A stretch of DNA of 64,000 bases from Thalassobium sp. (lineage in GTDB: Bacteria > Pseudomonadota > Gammaproteobacteria > Pseudomonadales > Oceanobacteraceae), in the NCBI GenBank assembly GCA_002733205.1, contig NVUW01000002.1:434001-498000 (forward strand), read 5' to 3'. Of the stretch, positions 51,609 through 62,362 are shown one piece after another; position 1 is the stretch's first letter; every line of letters starts with the position of its first letter. The notes under the pieces were generated by a model that searched no databases, was not told the origin of the DNA, and was given only the letters and a program-made list of their open reading frames with translations. Made by a program: the position numbers and the translations under genes.

Positions 51609-51637
51609 AAAAAAAGCGCTCAGTGAGCGCTTTTTTT
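51609..51637. terminator. Bidirectional terminator between epimerase gene and ridA
   Basis: AAAAAAGCGCT (51610-51620) pairs with AGCGCTTTTTT (51626-51636) over 5 bases, with U-runs on both strands. Confidence 0.9.
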
Positions 51638-51652
51638 ATGCAGCAAAGAAAC

Positions 51653-52036
51653 TCAGTCGAGTACCAGTACGCCATCCATTTCTACGCCGGCATCACGTGG
51701 CAGCTGTGCCACACCGACCGCAGCGCGGGCCGGGTATGGCTGCTCAAAGTATTCCGCCATCACTTTATTAACGGTGGCGAAGTTGCCCAGGTCGGTGAGA
51801 AAGATATTCAGCTTGGCGATCTGCTGCAGAGAACCTCCGGCGGCTTCACAGACGGCGCTCAGGTTTTTGAATACCTGATGAATGCGCGCTTCGATATCGC
51901 CTTCAACCATCTCCATGGTTTCCGGTACCAGCGGAATCTGTCCAGACAGGTACACGGTATTACCGACTTTAACGGCCTGGGAGTAAGTGCCGATAGCGGC
52001 CGGGGCTTTTTCAGTGGCGATGATTTCGCGGCTCAT
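51653..52036 (-). CDS. ridA: 2-iminobutanoate/2-iminopropanoate deaminase RidA
   Basis: RidA hydrolyses reactive enamine/imine products of PLP enzymes. The 127-residue YjgF-family protein shows [25 protein letters not shown] (spanning about 11-35, in two halves around Tyr18), the catalytic-type Arg in [13 protein letters not shown] (about 101-113) and a C-terminal [11 protein letters not shown]. It lies 8 bp after the spoT stop on the same strand, as in E. coli and Pseudomonas (PA5339), so it is in the rpoZ-spoT-ridA operon. Confidence 0.94.
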   Translation of the reverse strand: MSREIIATEKAPAAIGTYSQAVKVGNTVYLSGQIPLVPETMEMVEGDIEARIHQVFKNLSAVCEAAGGSLQQIAKLNIFLTDLGNFATVNKVMAEYFEQPYPARAAVGVAQLPRDAGVEMDGVLVLD

Positions 52037-52044
52037 AACAATCC

Positions 52045-54159
52045 TTAATTTTTACTGCGGACAATTTTATTCACGCCGCGGATATTACGCAGACGGCGGA
52101 TGGCGCGGGCCAGATGTTTGCGGCCATGAACGCTGAGACTCAGATGAATAACGCTGAGGCGGGCATCGCGTTCTTCCACGCTGATTTTTTCGATATTGGC
52201 TTCAGCCTGGTTAATGGCGCTGGCCAGCTCCACCACGATACCACGACGGTTCTCCAGGTAGACTTTAAGATCGACGGTAAACTCGCTGTCGATGTCTTTA
52301 TCCCAGCTGAGGATGACGCATTTTTCCGGGTTATCGCGGAATTCTTCAACGTTTTTACAGCTTTCGGTATGAATCACCAGACCACGGCCGGAGCTGACAT
52401 AGCCGATGATCGGATCGCCGGGAATCGGGCTGCAACATTTGGCAAAGTTAACCACCAGGCCTTCTGTGCCTTTGATTGCCAGCGGTGATTGCTCGACCGA
52501 TTCCAGATCAACATCGGACTCTTTATTGGCAACCAGCAGGCGGCGCGCCAGCAGCGGTGCCATACGGTTACCCGCACCAATGTCTTCCAGCAGATCGCCG
52601 AGATCATCCAGACCGGTTTCACGCAGTACCAGATCAATATGCTGCTGATCAATATCTTCCAGCGTTTTGCCCAGCGCATTCAGCGCTTTATTCAGCAGGC
52701 GTTCGCCCAGCGCCACCGATTCTGAGCGGCGCTGGCTCTTAAGGTAATTACGGATATTGGAGCGCGCTTTGCCGGTCACCACAAAGTTGAGCCATGCCGG
52801 GTTCGGCTGGCCGCCCGGTGCGGTCACAATCTGCACGGTCTGGCCGTTCTGCAGACGCGCGCTTAACGGTGCCAGCTGGCGGTTAATACGACAGGCGATG
52901 CAGTGGTTACCGACATCGGTATGCACCGCGTAAGCAAAATCGATGGCAGTGGAACCGGACGGTAATTCGAGGATTTTGCCCTTGGGTGTGAATACGTAGA
53001 TCTCATCCGGGAACAGGTCGACTTTTACGTGCTCGACAAATTCCAGCGGGCTGCCGGCGTTTTTCTGCAGCTCGAGCAGGTTCTGTACCCACTGTCGCGC
53101 CCGCTGGGTGCCGCTGGCCTGATCGCTTTCTGACTTATACAGCCAGTGGGCGGCAATGCCATGGTTAGCCATGGATTCCATTTCTTCAGTGCGGATCTGA
53201 ATTTCAATCGGCACGCCACCAATACCAATCAGTGTGGTGTGCAGCGACTGATAGCCGTTGGTTTTTGGGATGGCGATGTAGTCTTTGAAACGGCCCGGAA
53301 TCGGTTTATACAAACCGTGCATGGCGCCGAGGATGCGGTAACAGGAATCGACAGAGTCGGCGACAATGCGGAAACCGTACACATCCATAATGTCGGTCAG
53401 CGATTTACGCTGATCACGCATCTTGCTGTAAATACTGAACAGATGCTTTTCTCGGCCGACTACGCGGGCGCTGATGCCCACTTCAGTCAGGCGGTTACGC
53501 ACCGCGGTGGCAATATTGTTCACAATCTCAGAGCGATGACCACGGGCGGCTTTTACCGCTTTACGGATCATTTCTGAGCGCATCGGGTAGATGGCCTCGA
53601 AGCACAGCTCTTCCATCTCCACGCGGATGCTGTTCAGACCCAGGCGGTTGGCGATAGGGGCGTAGATATCGAGGGTTTCTTTGGCGATGCGGCGGCGCTT
53701 TTCAGGCTTCAGTGAACCCAGGGTGCGCAGGTTGTGCAGGCGGTCGGCGAGTTTAACCAGAATCACGCGGATGTCTTTGGCCATGGCCATGGCCATCTTC
53801 TGGAAATTTTCAGCCTGCTGGTGTTCTTTGCTTTCGAAATGAATATTGGTGAGCTTGGACACACCATCGACCAGATCGGTGACGACGTCGCCGAACTGTT
53901 TTGCCAGAGCGGTTTTGGGTACGCCGGTATCTTCAATCACATCGTGCAGCATGGCGGCCATCAGACTCTGATGGTCGAGATGCATGTCGGCCAGAATATT
54001 GGCGACCGCTAATGGATGGATGATGTACGGCTCGCCGCTGCGACGGCGCTGGCCATCGTGGGCTTGTTCGGCGTAATAGTAGGCGCGGCTGACCTGCTGA
54101 ATCTGAGGGTTATTCAGATAATGGGAAAGCCGCTCCGATAAGGCATCAATGGTGGGCAC
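52045..54159 (-). CDS. spoT: Bifunctional (p)ppGpp synthase/hydrolase SpoT
   Basis: SpoT controls the stringent-response alarmone. The 704-residue protein has an HD hydrolase domain with [11 protein letters not shown] and MLHDVIEDT (His72-Asp73) and [11 protein letters not shown]. The synthetase domain includes [23 protein letters not shown] and [16 protein letters not shown] domain ([19 protein letters not shown], about 390-408), a zinc-finger/RIS-type region with KCCSPIPGD and a C-terminal ACT domain follow. An intact HD motif and RFKD support both activities. rpoZ lies 27 bp upstream. Confidence 0.96.
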   Translation of the reverse strand: MPTIDALSERLSHYLNNPQIQQVSRAYYYAEQAHDGQRRRSGEPYIIHPLAVANILADMHLDHQSLMAAMLHDVIEDTGVPKTALAKQFGDVVTDLVDGVSKLTNIHFESKEHQQAENFQKMAMAMAKDIRVILVKLADRLHNLRTLGSLKPEKRRRIAKETLDIYAPIANRLGLNSIRVEMEELCFEAIYPMRSEMIRKAVKAARGHRSEIVNNIATAVRNRLTEVGISARVVGREKHLFSIYSKMRDQRKSLTDIMDVYGFRIVADSVDSCYRILGAMHGLYKPIPGRFKDYIAIPKTNGYQSLHTTLIGIGGVPIEIQIRTEEMESMANHGIAAHWLYKSESDQASGTQRARQWVQNLLELQKNAGSPLEFVEHVKVDLFPDEIYVFTPKGKILELPSGSTAIDFAYAVHTDVGNHCIACRINRQLAPLSARLQNGQTVQIVTAPGGQPNPAWLNFVVTGKARSNIRNYLKSQRRSESVALGERLLNKALNALGKTLEDIDQQHIDLVLRETGLDDLGDLLEDIGAGNRMAPLLARRLLVANKESDVDLESVEQSPLAIKGTEGLVVNFAKCCSPIPGDPIIGYVSSGRGLVIHTESCKNVEEFRDNPEKCVILSWDKDIDSEFTVDLKVYLENRRGIVVELASAINQAEANIEKISVEERDARLSVIHLSLSVHGRKHLARAIRRLRNIRGVNKIVRSKN

Positions 54160-54186
54160 TTAAGCAGAACCTCAGGCTGGGTCTGC

Positions 54187-54417
54187 TTAGTACTGTTCCG
54201 CCCGGGCGGCTTCTTCCTGGGCGGCCATGGTGGTTGGCGTTACCAGGTTTTCAGCGATTTCACGCAGAGCCAGTACGGTTGGCTTGTCGTTTTCTTCCGC
54301 AACCAGTGGCTCGGCACCCTGTACCGCGATCTGGCGGGCACGTTTGGTGGCCAGCATGACCAGTTCAAAGCGGTTATCAACGTTGGTTAAGCAGTCTTCT
54401 ACGGTAACGCGTGCCAT
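54187..54417 (-). CDS. rpoZ: RNA polymerase omega subunit
   Basis: This 76-residue omega subunit helps assemble beta' and forms part of a ppGpp site on RNA polymerase. [25 protein letters not shown] and the ALREIA helix are standard. It lies between gmk (93 bp upstream) and spoT, the usual gmk-rpoZ-spoT order, so ppGpp synthesis and target are co-encoded. Confidence 0.96.
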   Translation of the reverse strand: MARVTVEDCLTNVDNRFELVMLATKRARQIAVQGAEPLVAEENDKPTVLALREIAENLVTPTTMAAQEEAARAEQY

Positions 54418-54510
54418 GGGATATCCTGTGGAATCAGATGAATTCGGTGGAACCGGGTATTGTAGCGGAATCCGCCGGCAAGGGAAGAGGCCAGCGGGTT
54501 CCGGATGTGA

Positions 54511-55218
<708 letters not shown>

Positions 55219-55245
55219 TTAGTGATCATCCTGCCGCTCGGTGTC

Positions 55246-56412
55246 TTAGCGCTTTAAAACAAACATTTCATAACCGAATTCGCCGAGATGTTGTTCATAG
55301 CATGCAATTTCGCGTTCTATATCTGCGATGACTGGCGAATCAGGCATGTTCGGTTTGAGTTCTGTAACCCGTGCTTTCAGTGGCTGGTAATAATCGCTCC
55401 ACGCCTGTTCGCTCAGGGTGAAATGATCAATAACTTCAAAGCCTGCCTGCTGCATCTGTGTCAGGCGTTTTGTGACCGTTTGCATGTCGGGGTATTCGTT
55501 CTTCCAGAACGCTTTTGCATCCCGGCTTGGGTTCCCGTTTAGCCAGACCAGATCGCTGATGATCATGCAGCCATTCTCTTTAAGCAGCGGCCGCCATTGT
55601 TTTAATGCCTGCTCAATACCCATGATGTAGGCCGAGGTTTCTGACCAGATACAATCAAAGCTCTCCGCTGAAAATGGCAGCTCCGTCATGCTGGCGCAGC
55701 TTAAGGTTACGCGGTCGCCTAAGTCTTGTTCAGTAAGGCATGTATTCAGTTCATCAAGGGCGCTTTGTTCGTTATCTACAGCCACGATCTGTGCCTGGGT
55801 GTGTTGTGTTAATAATCGGGTGGAAAAGCCTTTGCCACAGCCAATATCAATAATGTTCGTGGGTGTGACAGGCAGCATTGAAAGCGCTTTAAGAGAATCG
55901 GCATCTGAGCCTGGTCCCCAGCGTTCTAATGTCTGGAATACCGTCATAAAGTCGGCCATATAGCGATCATGCTCGTTCATATCTTTTGATAACCATTTTA
56001 AGTGCAGGGCCTGTTTTTCATTAAAGCCTTGCTGTTGCAGCCAATCCAGATGGGCATCTGGCGCCAGTTGATCGGTTTGCTGATGCCAGGAGCGCAGCGA
56101 ACCCTCACCCAACAATGCGGCAAGTAAAGCGCGTGCCTGCTGCTTTCCGGCGATTTCTTCATCCAGCTGCTGCAAGCGCTTTTCAAGTAAAGGGCGTTCC
56201 ACTTTGCTGTCTAAAAAGGATTTACATTCTTTAAGTGTTAAACCGCCCGCCTGCAGTTGTTGCAGCAAATGCAGGCGCTGAACATCTTTATCGGAATACA
56301 GCCGATAACCGTTGGCCTGGCGTGCGCCATGCAGCAGCCCCTGCTTCTCGTAATAGAGCAGAGTGGAGCGTGACAGCCCGGCTTTATTAGCTAACTCAGA
56401 TATTCGGTACAC
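55246..56412 (-). CDS. MerR-type regulator fused to SAM-dependent methyltransferase
   Basis: The N-terminal MerR helix-turn-helix (YRISELANKAGLSRSTLLYY) with NGYRLYS is followed by a dimer helix to about residue 110. A class I methyltransferase domain (about 180-290) has IIDIGCGKGFSTRLL and VDNEQ, then DCIWSETSAYIMG, and a C-terminal part of about 100 residues. I chose GTG at 56412 (388 residues), downstream of a MerR-type promoter; the longer open frame to 56559 reads through it. Small-molecule-responsive control of its own gene is likely. Its codon use looks less GC-rich than its neighbours, and it splits the conserved gmk-yicC pair, so it may be acquired. Confidence 0.8.
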   Translation of the reverse strand: MYRISELANKAGLSRSTLLYYEKQGLLHGARQANGYRLYSDKDVQRLHLLQQLQAGGLTLKECKSFLDSKVERPLLEKRLQQLDEEIAGKQQARALLAALLGEGSLRSWHQQTDQLAPDAHLDWLQQQGFNEKQALHLKWLSKDMNEHDRYMADFMTVFQTLERWGPGSDADSLKALSMLPVTPTNIIDIGCGKGFSTRLLTQHTQAQIVAVDNEQSALDELNTCLTEQDLGDRVTLSCASMTELPFSAESFDCIWSETSAYIMGIEQALKQWRPLLKENGCMIISDLVWLNGNPSRDAKAFWKNEYPDMQTVTKRLTQMQQAGFEVIDHFTLSEQAWSDYYQPLKARVTELKPNMPDSPVIADIEREIACYEQHLGEFGYEMFVLKR

Positions 56413-56456
56413 CTGTAGTGGCTCGCTTTGCTGTTCAGACAGGAAGGATTGTGTGT

Positions 56457-56487
56457 ACGGTAAACTATGAAGTTGTAGACAGGTCAA
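56457..56487 (-). promoter_or_regulatory. MerR-type promoter with 19-bp spacer
   Basis: On the minus strand TTGACC (56482-56487) and TACCGT (56457-56462) are separated by 19 bp. The spacer holds AACT-ATGA-AGTT-like dyad symmetry (about 56463-56474 plus strand). Overlong spacers with an inner palindrome are the hallmark of MerR-controlled promoters, which the regulator untwists to activate. Confidence 0.5.
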
Positions 56488-56609
56488 GCCTGAGTGATCG
56501 GCCACTGCTGGCGGAAGAAGGGGATATCCGGGGGGATGTATATATAACAGACAAAGCAATCGCCAGTTGCGCCTGCAGAGCGGTGTGGCTGCAGGCGGCT
56601 TCGGGCAAT

Positions 56610-57473
56610 CTATTCGATGTTCTGTACCTGCTCACGCATTTGTTCGATCAGCACTTTCAGGTCGACGGCGGCCTGAGTAATGCTGGTCGTCAGTGATTTA
56701 GAGGATAGCGTATTCGCCTCGCGATTCAGCTCCTGCATCATAAAATCGAGGCGGCGGCCGATGGGTTCGTCCTGGCTGAGAATACGGCCGACTTCCTGAA
56801 TATGGGTGTTCAGGCGGTCGAGTTCTTCGGCGATGTCGGCTTTCTGGGCCAATAGCACCATTTCGGTTTCCAGCCGGCTGCTGTCGAGGGTGATTTTCAG
56901 GTCGGCGATTTTATCATCCAGCTGCTGGCGCTGGGCGGCCAGTGCCTGGGGCATCGCGGCGGAAACGGCAGCGACAATCTGCTGCATTTTTTCCAGTCGC
57001 TGGCGAATCAGGGTCGCCAGCTCTTCGCCTTCGCGCTCGCGGGCATCGCGCGCGCTGTGCAGGCAATCGTCGAACGCCTGCAGTGCCGCCTGTTGCAGTG
57101 CTTTGCCGTCGGTTTCCGCACTGCTGATGACACCGGGCCAGGCCAGCACTTCGAGCACATTCATGGCATTGCCGGGGCCGATGATGGCATGCACTTCATC
57201 GGCGGCACGGTTCAGCTCGTGTACCAGTTCGTGGTTTACGCTGAGTCTGTTTTCGCCCTGTAACGGCTGAAAACGCAGGGAGCATTCGACTTTGCCACGG
57301 CTGAGGGATTTTTTCAGGCGCTCGCGCAGGGCCGGTTCCAGATCGCGGAAAGCATCCGGCAGGCGGAAGTGCAGTTCCAGATAGCGGCTGTTCACCGAGC
57401 GGATTTCCCAGGTAAAACGTCCCTGCGGGCATTCGCTGCCGGCACGGGCAAAGGCCGTCATACTGAAAACCAT
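56610..57473 (-). CDS. yicC: YicC/YloC family endoribonuclease
   Basis: This 287-residue protein starts MVFSMTAFARAG and shows TWEIRSVNSRYLELHFRLP (about 22-40) and the C-terminal RRLDFMMQELNREANTLSSKS region, the YicC/DUF1732 signature with likely catalytic Glu and Asn residues. E. coli YicC is an endoribonuclease that contributes to sRNA (RyhB) turnover. Divergent from rph across 101 bp, the standard arrangement. Confidence 0.94.
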   Translation of the reverse strand: MVFSMTAFARAGSECPQGRFTWEIRSVNSRYLELHFRLPDAFRDLEPALRERLKKSLSRGKVECSLRFQPLQGENRLSVNHELVHELNRAADEVHAIIGPGNAMNVLEVLAWPGVISSAETDGKALQQAALQAFDDCLHSARDAREREGEELATLIRQRLEKMQQIVAAVSAAMPQALAAQRQQLDDKIADLKITLDSSRLETEMVLLAQKADIAEELDRLNTHIQEVGRILSQDEPIGRRLDFMMQELNREANTLSSKSLTTSITQAAVDLKVLIEQMREQVQNIE

Positions 57474-57529
57474 AAGTCTCTCGCGTTAATAAATTCCCCT
57501 GCATTGTAAGGGCTGGGGCTTTTTGCCGC

Positions 57530-57535
57530 TATAAT
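57530..57535 (+). promoter_or_regulatory. -10 element of the rph promoter
   Basis: A perfect TATAAT lies 39 bases before the rph start. The best -35-like sequence, TTGTAA (57504-57509), is 20 bp away, longer than ideal. Confidence 0.5.
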
Positions 57536-57574
57536 GCCGGCCTTTACTCAATATCAGATTCAAGGATTCCGCTT

Positions 57575-58291
57575 ATGAGACCCAGTGGCCGTACAACCGA
57601 TCAGCTGCGTGATGTGCGCATTACCCGCAATTTCACCAAACATGCCGAAGGTTCTGTACTGGTGGAATTCGGCGACACCAAGGTGATTTGTACCGCTTCA
57701 GTCGACACCAATGTACCGCCGTTTCTGCGTGGCAAAGGTCAGGGCTGGGTAACGGCCGAATATGGCATGCTGCCGCGCTCCACCGGCTCGCGCATGATCC
57801 GTGAAGCGGCTAAAGGCAAACAACAGGGCCGCACCGTGGAAATTTCCCGCCTGATCGGCCGCAGCCTGCGCGCGGCGATTGATCTGACGGCGCTGGGCGA
57901 AAACACCATCACCATCGACTGTGATGTGATTCAGGCCGACGGCGGCACCCGTACCGCGTCGATTACCGGTGCCTGTGTGGCCATGGTGGATGCGATCAAC
58001 TGGCTGAAAGCCAAAGGCAAAGTAAAAGGTGAGCCGCTGAAGCAGATGATTGCTGCAGTCTCTGTGGGCATCTACAACGGTGAAGCGGTGCTGGATCTGG
58101 ATTACGCCGAAGACTCCACCGCAGAAACCGATCTGAATGTCATCATGACTGAGAACGGTGGTTTCGTAGAGATTCAGGGCACCGCGGAAGGTGAAGCCTT
58201 CACGCCGGATGAACTGAATGCCATGCTGGCGCTGGCGCAGAAAGCCATCGGTGAGCTGAGCGCGAAACAGAAAGAAGCGCTGGCTGACTGA
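57575..58291 (+). CDS. rph: Ribonuclease PH
   Basis: RNase PH trims tRNA 3' ends by phosphorolysis. The 238-residue protein shows [32 protein letters not shown] (about 32-43), [19 protein letters not shown] (about 51-69), [16 protein letters not shown] and the GG(F/T)RTAS-like [11 protein letters not shown] phosphate site. Full length, unlike the frameshifted E. coli K-12 copy. A strong terminator follows, so the rph-pyrE coupling of E. coli does not apply. Confidence 0.96.
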   Translation: MRPSGRTTDQLRDVRITRNFTKHAEGSVLVEFGDTKVICTASVDTNVPPFLRGKGQGWVTAEYGMLPRSTGSRMIREAAKGKQQGRTVEISRLIGRSLRAAIDLTALGENTITIDCDVIQADGGTRTASITGACVAMVDAINWLKAKGKVKGEPLKQMIAAVSVGIYNGEAVLDLDYAEDSTAETDLNVIMTENGGFVEIQGTAEGEAFTPDELNAMLALAQKAIGELSAKQKEALAD

Positions 58292-58318
58292 TCGTTTCAG
58301 CGATCAATCTGCAGTACT

Positions 58319-58345
58319 AAAAAAGGCGCCGGTGGCGCCTTTTTT
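58319..58345. terminator. Bidirectional terminator between rph and crc
   Basis: AAAAAAGGCGCC (58319-58330) pairs with GGCGCCTTTTTT (58334-58345) over a 3-base loop with U-runs on both sides. Confidence 0.92.
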
Positions 58346-58370
58346 ATTTGTCTGTCAGTTGTGCGGGCTG

Positions 58371-59144
58371 TCAGTCTTCGTCGAACTCGTATTCCACCAT
58401 AACCGCGGCGTGATCACCAAAGCGCAGGTTGGTATCGAGTTTGGCTTCCACCACAAACTGGCGGATACCCGGTGTGCAGATCTGATAATCCTTACGCCAG
58501 CCGTGCTGATTGCGGCGTGCGCTTTCGGCATCCGGCCACCAGGTAAACTGGTTTTCGCCGAAATTGGCTTCGCGGAAGGCATCGACATAACCGGCCGGGC
58601 CAAACATCTGATCGAACCAGGCGCGTTCTTCCGGCAGGAAACCCGGTGTGTCCTGCTGGCTCTGCCAGTCGGCCAGATCAACGGTTTTATGCGCCGCTTC
58701 AAAGTTGCCGCAGAAAATAAACTCACGGCGTTTGCGCCGGGTTTTGTTCAGATGCTCCAGAAAGGATTTCTGGAAGGCGAGTTTGTCTTCCAGTGTGTTG
58801 TGCTCATCGACCGCCGGAAACAGGATGGAGCCAACACTGACATGATCAAAATCCGCCTGAATAAAGCGCCCCTGCATATCGCACTGCGGGAATGCCAGGC
58901 CGGTCATAATAGCTTTTGGCACTTCACGGGTGAGGATGGCCACACCGGAATAGTTATCGGCTTCGGCATCAAAGAAATAGGCGTTGTAACCATCGGGATA
59001 CACGACGGAATCAGGCAGCTGGTATTCCTTGGCCAATAAACCCTGAATGGCAACCACATCAGCCTGTGCGCTTTGCAGCCAGGTATACAGCCCTTTTTCG
59101 ACCGCTTGTTGCAGGCCGTTGACGTGTAAACTGATAATCCTCAT
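58371..59144 (-). CDS. crc: Catabolite repression control protein Crc
   Basis: Crc is an exonuclease III-like protein without nuclease activity that works with Hfq to block translation of catabolic mRNAs. The 257-residue protein starts [12 protein letters not shown] at 59144; the longer frame to 59183 lacks support. The fold matches P. aeruginosa Crc ([41 protein letters not shown]). Nuclease residues are lost: the metal-binding Glu (LQE) is IQG, and the GDFN motif is CGNFE; the late Asp-His survives (FGDHAAV). Its place between rph and pyrE matches PA5332. Confidence 0.88.
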   Translation of the reverse strand: MRIISLHVNGLQQAVEKGLYTWLQSAQADVVAIQGLLAKEYQLPDSVVYPDGYNAYFFDAEADNYSGVAILTREVPKAIMTGLAFPQCDMQGRFIQADFDHVSVGSILFPAVDEHNTLEDKLAFQKSFLEHLNKTRRKRREFIFCGNFEAAHKTVDLADWQSQQDTPGFLPEERAWFDQMFGPAGYVDAFREANFGENQFTWWPDAESARRNQHGWRKDYQICTPGIRQFVVEAKLDTNLRFGDHAAVMVEYEFDED

Positions 59145-59304
59145 ACATGGTTCCCAACTGGTGAAGCGTGTATCATACCGCATCCTTTGGAAAGCGGGTA
59201 AATATGGGCGCGAATGTTGTGCTTCTGGTCACGCATTGCCGGTATTTCTCCCTTCCGTCCGTAATGTTGCCGGCCTGTGCTGGCGGTTGAATCTCAGGTT
59301 TCGT

Positions 59305-59952
59305 ATGCAGACGTATCAGAAAGAATTTATCGAATTCGCCATCGCTCAGGGTGTACTCAAATTTGGCGAATTTACCCTGAAATCCGGCCGGGTCAGTCCT
59401 TATTTTTTTAATGCCGGCCTGTTTAACAGCGGTGCCGCGCTGGCCAAGCTTGGACGTTTTTATGCGGCAGCACTGGAAGCGTCCGGTGTTGACTACGATG
59501 TCGTCTTTGGCCCGGCTTATAAAGGCATTCCACTGGCCGCGACTCTGTCGGTGGCGCTGGCTGACCACTACAACAAAGACATGCCTTACGTTTTCAACCG
59601 CAAAGAAGCCAAAACCCACGGCGAAGGCGGTAACCTTGTCGGCGCCCCGCTTACCGGACGTGTACTTATCGTAGACGATGTTATTACCGCCGGTACGGCT
59701 ATCCGTGAAGTCATGGCTATGATTAATGCCGCAGAAGGCGCAACGCCAGCCGCTGCCCTGATTGCCCTGGACCGCCAGGAAAAAGGTCAGGGTGAGTTGT
59801 CTGCCATTCAGGAAGTGGAGCGTGACTTCGGCATGAAAGTGATCAGCATTGTGGGTCTGAACCAGGTGCTCGATTATGTGTCCGAAAAACCAGAACTGGC
59901 GCAGTATGCCGCTGCGATCAGTGCTTACCGTGATCGTTACGGGGTTGAATAA
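59305..59952 (+). CDS. pyrE: Orotate phosphoribosyltransferase
   Basis: PyrE joins orotate and PRPP to form orotidine-5'-phosphate in pyrimidine synthesis. The 215-residue enzyme starts [13 protein letters not shown] at 59305 and shows [16 protein letters not shown] (about 24-39), [23 protein letters not shown] loop and the PRPP site [16 protein letters not shown] (about 116-131). The longer frame from 59047 overlaps crc antisense and is not used. Divergent from crc over 160 bp. Confidence 0.95.
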   Translation: MQTYQKEFIEFAIAQGVLKFGEFTLKSGRVSPYFFNAGLFNSGAALAKLGRFYAAALEASGVDYDVVFGPAYKGIPLAATLSVALADHYNKDMPYVFNRKEAKTHGEGGNLVGAPLTGRVLIVDDVITAGTAIREVMAMINAAEGATPAAALIALDRQEKGQGELSAIQEVERDFGMKVISIVGLNQVLDYVSEKPELAQYAAAISAYRDRYGVE

Positions 59953-59979
59953 ACCCGCGCGTAAAGGAGATTGATAACC

Positions 59980-60657
59980 ATGAAGCCACTGGTTGGGCTG
60001 TTTGCTGTTGTTTGCTTACTGGCGTCTGCCTCGAGCTTTGCGAACAAAATGTATCGTTTTACCGTCGATGGGCGTGTGGTCGTTAAGGATTATATTCCGG
60101 CGGAATACAGCCATCTTGGCTACGAGATACTGAACAGTAATGGCATGACCGTAAAAACCGTGGCTCCGGCACCGACCGCAGAAGAGCTGGCACAGCGCCG
60201 TGCTGAAGAAGCCGCGAAAAAGGCTCGTCAGGATGCCATTGCCGCGCAACGCAAACTGGATCTGGATCTGTTGCGGTTGTACGCCAAACCCTCCGATGTG
60301 GAACGTGCGCGGCAGCGCAAAGCCGACGAAATTGACTCCTACATCCAGTTACAGCGCCGACGTATTGTTGACCTTGAGCAGAAGCTGGAAAAATCTCAGG
60401 CACAGGCCGCCAACATTGAGCGCCGTGGTCAGGAGGTTCCGGCCGATATGCGTCTTGAAATTGTGCAACTGCAGAATGGTGTTCGCGACAGCGAGGGCAA
60501 TATCAAAGCACGTCAGCAGGAAATGAAAGACAGCACCCGCGACTTTGCTGAGCAATACGAACGTGTAAGGATTCTGCAGGTGTACCCGGCCGGTACGCTG
60601 GATGCCGATGTCGATCTGGATAAAGTCGACCGCGAGCTGGAAGGTAAAAAAGATTAA
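59980..60657 (+). CDS. Exported coiled-coil protein (DUF4124-like N terminus)
   Basis: This 225-residue protein has a signal peptide to about residue 20 (SSFA-N), then a small domain (MYRFTVDGRVVVKDYIPAEY) resembling the DUF4124 'yrw.d..G.v.y.d..p' module. A long charged coiled coil follows (about 60-200: ELAQRRAEEAAKKARQD, LQRRRIVDLEQKLEKSQAQ). The short DUF4124-like start in related proteins is periplasmic. Function unknown. ATG at 59980 has AAAGGAGA at 59963-59970. It lies 27 bp after pyrE, in the same transcript, and ends at a strong terminator. Confidence 0.72.
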   Translation: MKPLVGLFAVVCLLASASSFANKMYRFTVDGRVVVKDYIPAEYSHLGYEILNSNGMTVKTVAPAPTAEELAQRRAEEAAKKARQDAIAAQRKLDLDLLRLYAKPSDVERARQRKADEIDSYIQLQRRRIVDLEQKLEKSQAQAANIERRGQEVPADMRLEIVQLQNGVRDSEGNIKARQQEMKDSTRDFAEQYERVRILQVYPAGTLDADVDLDKVDRELEGKKD

Positions 60658-60689
60658 AAAAATCCCGGGCATGTCCCGGGATTTTTTTT
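60656..60689 (+). terminator. Terminator of the pyrE operon
   Basis: AAAAAAATCCCGGG (60656-60669) pairs with CCCGGGATTTTTTT (60675-60688) over 5 bases. It partly overlaps the stop codon and also serves the convergent slmA. Confidence 0.92.
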
Positions 60690-60698
60690 GCCTGCGGT

Positions 60699-61319
60699 TT
60701 ACACCGACAGGCTGGTGAGGTTTTTCTCGCGCAGTAACAGCGGTTGCAGCAGCAGCCATTGTTCATCCCAGTACTGGGTCGGACGGGTATCAAACTCGGT
60801 GCGCACATACTGACGGATTCGCCCTTCCAGCACGGCGGTCAGCAGATTGGCAGCGGCACTGATGGTCTGCAGCGGCACTTTGCCTTCGCGCATTTCGGCT
60901 TCGCGCAGTATCTGTTTGAACTGCATTTCAATGCGTTCAAAGAACTGCTGAATACGCTGACGCAGGCGTTCGGTTTCACCGGACAGTGCGTCTCCGGACA
61001 GCAGGCGGCACATGCCCGGATTTTTCTCAGCAAAGGTCAGCACCAGTGTCAGGGTGCGTTCGCAGCGCTGATCGGCATACTCGAAATCCTGCAGAATGCG
61101 GCTGACGCGGGAAAAGACCGCTTCTTCGATAAAGCTGATCAGGCCCTCAAACATTTTTGCCTTGGACGGAAAGTGGCGGTACAGCGCCGCTTCCGATACA
61201 CCTACGGCCTTAGCCAGGCTGGCGGTGGTAATACGGGCACCGGGATTGCTTTCCAGCATCTGCGCCAGCGCCTGCAAAATCTGATCGCGTCGTGACAGCT
61301 TGTCGGCGGTCTCAGTCAT
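60699..61319 (-). CDS. slmA: Nucleoid occlusion factor SlmA
   Basis: SlmA binds SlmA sites on the chromosome and blocks FtsZ ring assembly over the nucleoid. The 206-residue TetR-family protein shows RRDQILQALAQML, then the helix-turn-helix ITTASLAKAVGVSEAALYRHFPSKAKMFEGLI (given here as about 39-70) and the SlmA-type C-terminal domain ending TQYWDEQWLLLQPLLL. It lies 11 bp after argB on the same strand, as in Pseudomonas. Confidence 0.93.
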   Translation of the reverse strand: MTETADKLSRRDQILQALAQMLESNPGARITTASLAKAVGVSEAALYRHFPSKAKMFEGLISFIEEAVFSRVSRILQDFEYADQRCERTLTLVLTFAEKNPGMCRLLSGDALSGETERLRQRIQQFFERIEMQFKQILREAEMREGKVPLQTISAAANLLTAVLEGRIRQYVRTEFDTRPTQYWDEQWLLLQPLLLREKNLTSLSV

Positions 61320-61330
61320 GAAATGCTCCG

Positions 61331-62314
<984 letters not shown>

Positions 62315-62362
62315 TTATAACGTTATCCGGCGCGAACCTGCCAACGGGAATTGACGTCTTTC

